From Bacteroidota bacterium (GTDB lineage: Bacteria; Bacteroidota; Bacteroidia; NORP154): DNA of 15,641 bases. The stretch lies in contig NVRZ01000047.1 of NCBI GenBank assembly GCA_002401055.1, positions 1 to 15,641 of the forward strand. The letters are read 5' to 3'. The stretch's first letter is position 1, and each line of letters begins with the position of its first letter. Made by a program: the position numbers and the translations under genes. The notes beneath the pieces are model-generated. The model had not been told where the DNA came from. It did not search any database and saw nothing but the letters and a program-made list of their open reading frames with translations. Below are positions 13,566 to 15,641 of the stretch, piece by piece.

Positions 13566-15329
13566 ATGAAAGGAAAACCAAAATCTGTATCTGGTAAAGC
13601 ATTTGATGTGCCCTTACTAAAAAGGGTGGTTAAATATGCTATTCCCTATAAAAGAGCATTTATTCTGGGGTTTTTCTTGACGATTGTTCTCGCCTTTATG
13701 TCCATCACCCGACCGATTCTAATACTATATACATTTGATAACTACATTAATGTTTCGGATTTAGAAGGCCTTCGCAATATTACCATATTGATGATTGGCT
13801 TGCTCCTTATCGAATCAGTTCTTCAGTTCTACAATACCTACTTAACCAATTGGCTTGGCCAGTCGGTAATTAGAGATCTAAGACTTAAAGTATACAAGCA
13901 CATCTTGAGATTTAAGCTAACGTATTTTGACAATACAGCGATCGGCACGCTTGTTACACGTTCTATTTCAGATATTGAAACCATTGCTGAAGTATTTTCT
14001 CAAGGATTGTTGGTTATTATGGGTGACCTGCTTCAGCTCAGCATCGTAATAATTGCCATGTTCGTAATAAACTGGCAGTTGGCACTGGTCAGTCTTGCAA
14101 GTATCCCCTTTCTTATATTCACAACAGTATTGTTCAAGCAGGCTCTAAAGGCAGCTTTTCGAGATGTAAGAACGCAAGTATCCAGACTCAACGCATTTGT
14201 TCAAGAACACATTACGGGAATGAGTATTGTGCAAATTTTTAATCGAGAAGATGTTGAACTACAAAGATTTAATAACATCAATGAGGTACACAAGCAAGCA
14301 CACCTAAGAACCGTTTGGATCTTTTCAATCTTCTTCCCAATAATTGAAATATTGGCGGCCATTTCATTGGGTCTTCTGGTTTGGTGGGGCATGACGGGTG
14401 TATATGATGGTGACATATCAAAAGGGGAGATCATCGCGTTTATTTTCTTTATCAATATGCTGTTTCGGCCTATCCGTCAGCTTGCGGATAGATTCAACAC
14501 CTTACAAATGGGAATGGTAGGGGCCGAGCGAGTTTTTAAAATTTTGGATACCGATTCGGTAATTGAGAATAAAGGAACCATAGGTACGAAAAACATCAAA
14601 GGCAGTATAGTATTTGACAAAGTTTGGTTTGCCTACAAAGATGAAGACTGGGTATTGAAAGATGTAAGTTTCGAGGTAAAGGAAGGAGAAACAATTGCGA
14701 TTGTAGGTGCTACTGGTGCTGGCAAAACTTCAATCATCAATCTATTGGGGAGGTTCTACAGCATTAACAAGGGACGGATTCTGATAGACGGTATTGAAAC
14801 ACAAGATTATTCACTAGAAGCGCTCAGAGGCAGTACTGCGGTAGTTTTGCAAGATGTCTTCCTGTTTTCGGATAGCATTTTTAATAACATTACGCTAAAC
14901 GACGAAAGCATAAATTTAGAAACGGTTCAGGAAGCTGCTAAGATAGTAGGTGTGCATGATTTTATCATGAGCTTACCTGGAGGTTATGATTACAATGTTC
15001 AGGAAAGAGGTGCTGTATTATCTGTCGGCCAACGGCAGCTAATTGCCTTTCTACGCGCCTATGTGAGCAATCCTAAAATTCTCGTTTTGGATGAGGCGAC
15101 TTCCTCTGTAGACACAGAAACTGAGCAATTGATACAACACGCCATTCAGCAATTAACGGCAAACCGTACCTCAATTGTTATTGCGCATAGGTTGGCAACA
15201 ATTCAAGCTTCGGACATGATCATTGTAATGCATCATGGCGAAATCAAAGAGTCTGGAACCCACAACGCGTTATTAGAGATTAATGGACAGTACAAGAAAT
15301 TGTACGATCTTTCTCTGATAGAAAACTAA
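13566..15329 (+). CDS. ABC exporter, fused membrane and ATPase domains (MsbA-like)
   Basis: The 587-residue half-transporter has a six-helix membrane domain (about 30-315) followed by an ATPase domain (about 345-587). Walker A is GATGAGKT at 381-388. The Q-loop segment is VVLQDVFLF, and the signature is LSVGQRQ at 485-491. Walker B is ILVLDE at 505-510, with E510 as the catalytic base, followed by ATSSVD, and the H-loop is IVIAHRLAT. It probably works as a homodimer, or a heterodimer with an unlinked partner, exporting lipids or drugs; the substrate cannot be read from sequence. The second Gly of the usual LSGGQ is Val, as in a subset of YheI/LmrCD-like exporters. It abuts truA. The truA-exporter pair is, from memory, common in Bacteroidota. 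No clear terminator follows the stop at 15327-15329. Confidence 0.92.
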   Translation: MKGKPKSVSGKAFDVPLLKRVVKYAIPYKRAFILGFFLTIVLAFMSITRPILILYTFDNYINVSDLEGLRNITILMIGLLLIESVLQFYNTYLTNWLGQSVIRDLRLKVYKHILRFKLTYFDNTAIGTLVTRSISDIETIAEVFSQGLLVIMGDLLQLSIVIIAMFVINWQLALVSLASIPFLIFTTVLFKQALKAAFRDVRTQVSRLNAFVQEHITGMSIVQIFNREDVELQRFNNINEVHKQAHLRTVWIFSIFFPIIEILAAISLGLLVWWGMTGVYDGDISKGEIIAFIFFINMLFRPIRQLADRFNTLQMGMVGAERVFKILDTDSVIENKGTIGTKNIKGSIVFDKVWFAYKDEDWVLKDVSFEVKEGETIAIVGATGAGKTSIINLLGRFYSINKGRILIDGIETQDYSLEALRGSTAVVLQDVFLFSDSIFNNITLNDESINLETVQEAAKIVGVHDFIMSLPGGYDYNVQERGAVLSVGQRQLIAFLRAYVSNPKILVLDEATSSVDTETEQLIQHAIQQLTANRTSIVIAHRLATIQASDMIIVMHHGEIKESGTHNALLEINGQYKKLYDLSLIEN

Positions 15330-15345
15330 GCTGTAAAATTAAAAG

Positions 15346-15540
15346 CTATACTCTCTCCTTGAGTTTATAAGCTGTTCCAGAATGCAGTTCAAAAGTAATT
15401 TGATCCCCATCAGTCCATTCCTTACCATCGCAAGGCAAATATGGATATACTCTTGAAGGATTTTCTGGAGGATCTTTTCTTACCCTACCTTGTCCTGGAT
15501 GATCACCACCTGGTGAATCTATTACACCGTCAAATTCCAT
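15346..15540 (-). CDS. Small hypothetical protein, 64 residues
   Basis: I do not recognise this protein. It is small and soluble, rich in Pro, Gly and Asp in its first half (MEFDGVIDSPGGDHPGQGRV). The second half has the segments YPYLPCDGKEWTDGDQITFE and GTAYKLKERV. The GDxxxFE pattern near the end recalls small beta-barrel (OB-type) proteins, but I do not assign that fold. There is no signal peptide or membrane segment. The ATG at 15538-15540 follows an A/T-rich leader, and a promoter-like sequence lies upstream (15578-15608). The gene is convergent with the ABC exporter, with a 16-nt gap. A chance ORF is possible, since it is short, but its promoter and amino-acid composition favour a real gene. 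Confidence 0.5.
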   Translation of the reverse strand: MEFDGVIDSPGGDHPGQGRVRKDPPENPSRVYPYLPCDGKEWTDGDQITFELHSGTAYKLKERV

Positions 15541-15577
15541 AATAATATAAATTAAGTTAGTAAAATTGTTAACTGGT

Positions 15578-15608
15578 TAAATCTATATAAATAGAATTAA
15601 ATTAACAA
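15578..15608 (-). promoter_or_regulatory. Promoter-like sequence upstream of the 64-residue ORF
   Basis: On the minus strand TTG (15606-15608) is followed after 20 nt by TAGATTTA (15585-15578), one base off the TAnnTTTG consensus. It lies 37 nt before the ATG. The region is AT-rich, so a chance match is possible. Confidence 0.4.
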
Positions 15609-15641
15609 GCGTACATTGTCAGAACTCACTTCGTTCTTAAA

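Overview
The window looks like chromosomal DNA from a member of the Bacteroidota, most likely a Cytophagales-type bacterium. Four things point there: a rho start that encodes the Bacteroidota-style N-terminus MYDILELNKML, a DUF4293 membrane protein divergent from rho, the full aerotolerance (Bat) operon with the Bacteroidota-type BatC and BatE proteins, and promoter boxes of the TAnnTTTG (-7) type instead of E. coli TATAAT boxes. Most genes have no Shine-Dalgarno sequence, which also fits. The genus cannot be determined from the sequence alone.

Layout. Positions 1-395 (minus) hold the 5' end of rho, cut by the window edge. A 395-nt gap separates it from a divergent DUF4293 gene (791-1261, plus). 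Positions 1262-1929 hold no credible gene; most of this stretch is a palindrome-rich intergenic element. A small secreted LysM-like protein gene (1930-2268, plus) follows, with its own promoter and a good intrinsic terminator.

The centre is a 9.5-kb minus-strand operon running from 11910 down to 2372. In order of transcription it encodes MoxR ATPase, a DUF58 protein, a membrane-anchored BatD/DUF4381-like protein, BatA, BatB, BatC, BatD, a class I SAM methyltransferase, BatE and a YfcE-type phosphodiesterase. After a 62-nt gap behind moxR, every junction is an overlap (several ATGA) or a 7-nt gap, so the genes are probably co-transcribed and translationally coupled. By family knowledge, the MoxR AAA+ ATPase acts with von Willebrand A domain proteins (DUF58, BatA, BatB) and envelope partners (BatC, BatD, BatE) in an inner-membrane/periplasm assembly linked to stress and oxygen tolerance. 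The less standard parts are the methyltransferase between batD and batE and the phosphodiesterase at the end.

Upstream of moxR is a minus-strand hsp20 gene, whose terminator T-tract runs directly into the predicted moxR -7 box. A REP-like palindrome (12657-12750) then lies between hsp20 and the plus-strand pair truA / ABC exporter (12795-15329), which abut with no gap. A convergent 64-codon ORF (15346-15540, minus) with a promoter-like sequence closes the window.

No entirely new system is evident. The observations most worth a second look are the palindromic element with an exact 25-bp direct repeat around the LysM-like gene, the methyltransferase inside the Bat operon, the TTG start of batD, and the hsp20 terminator/moxR promoter junction.
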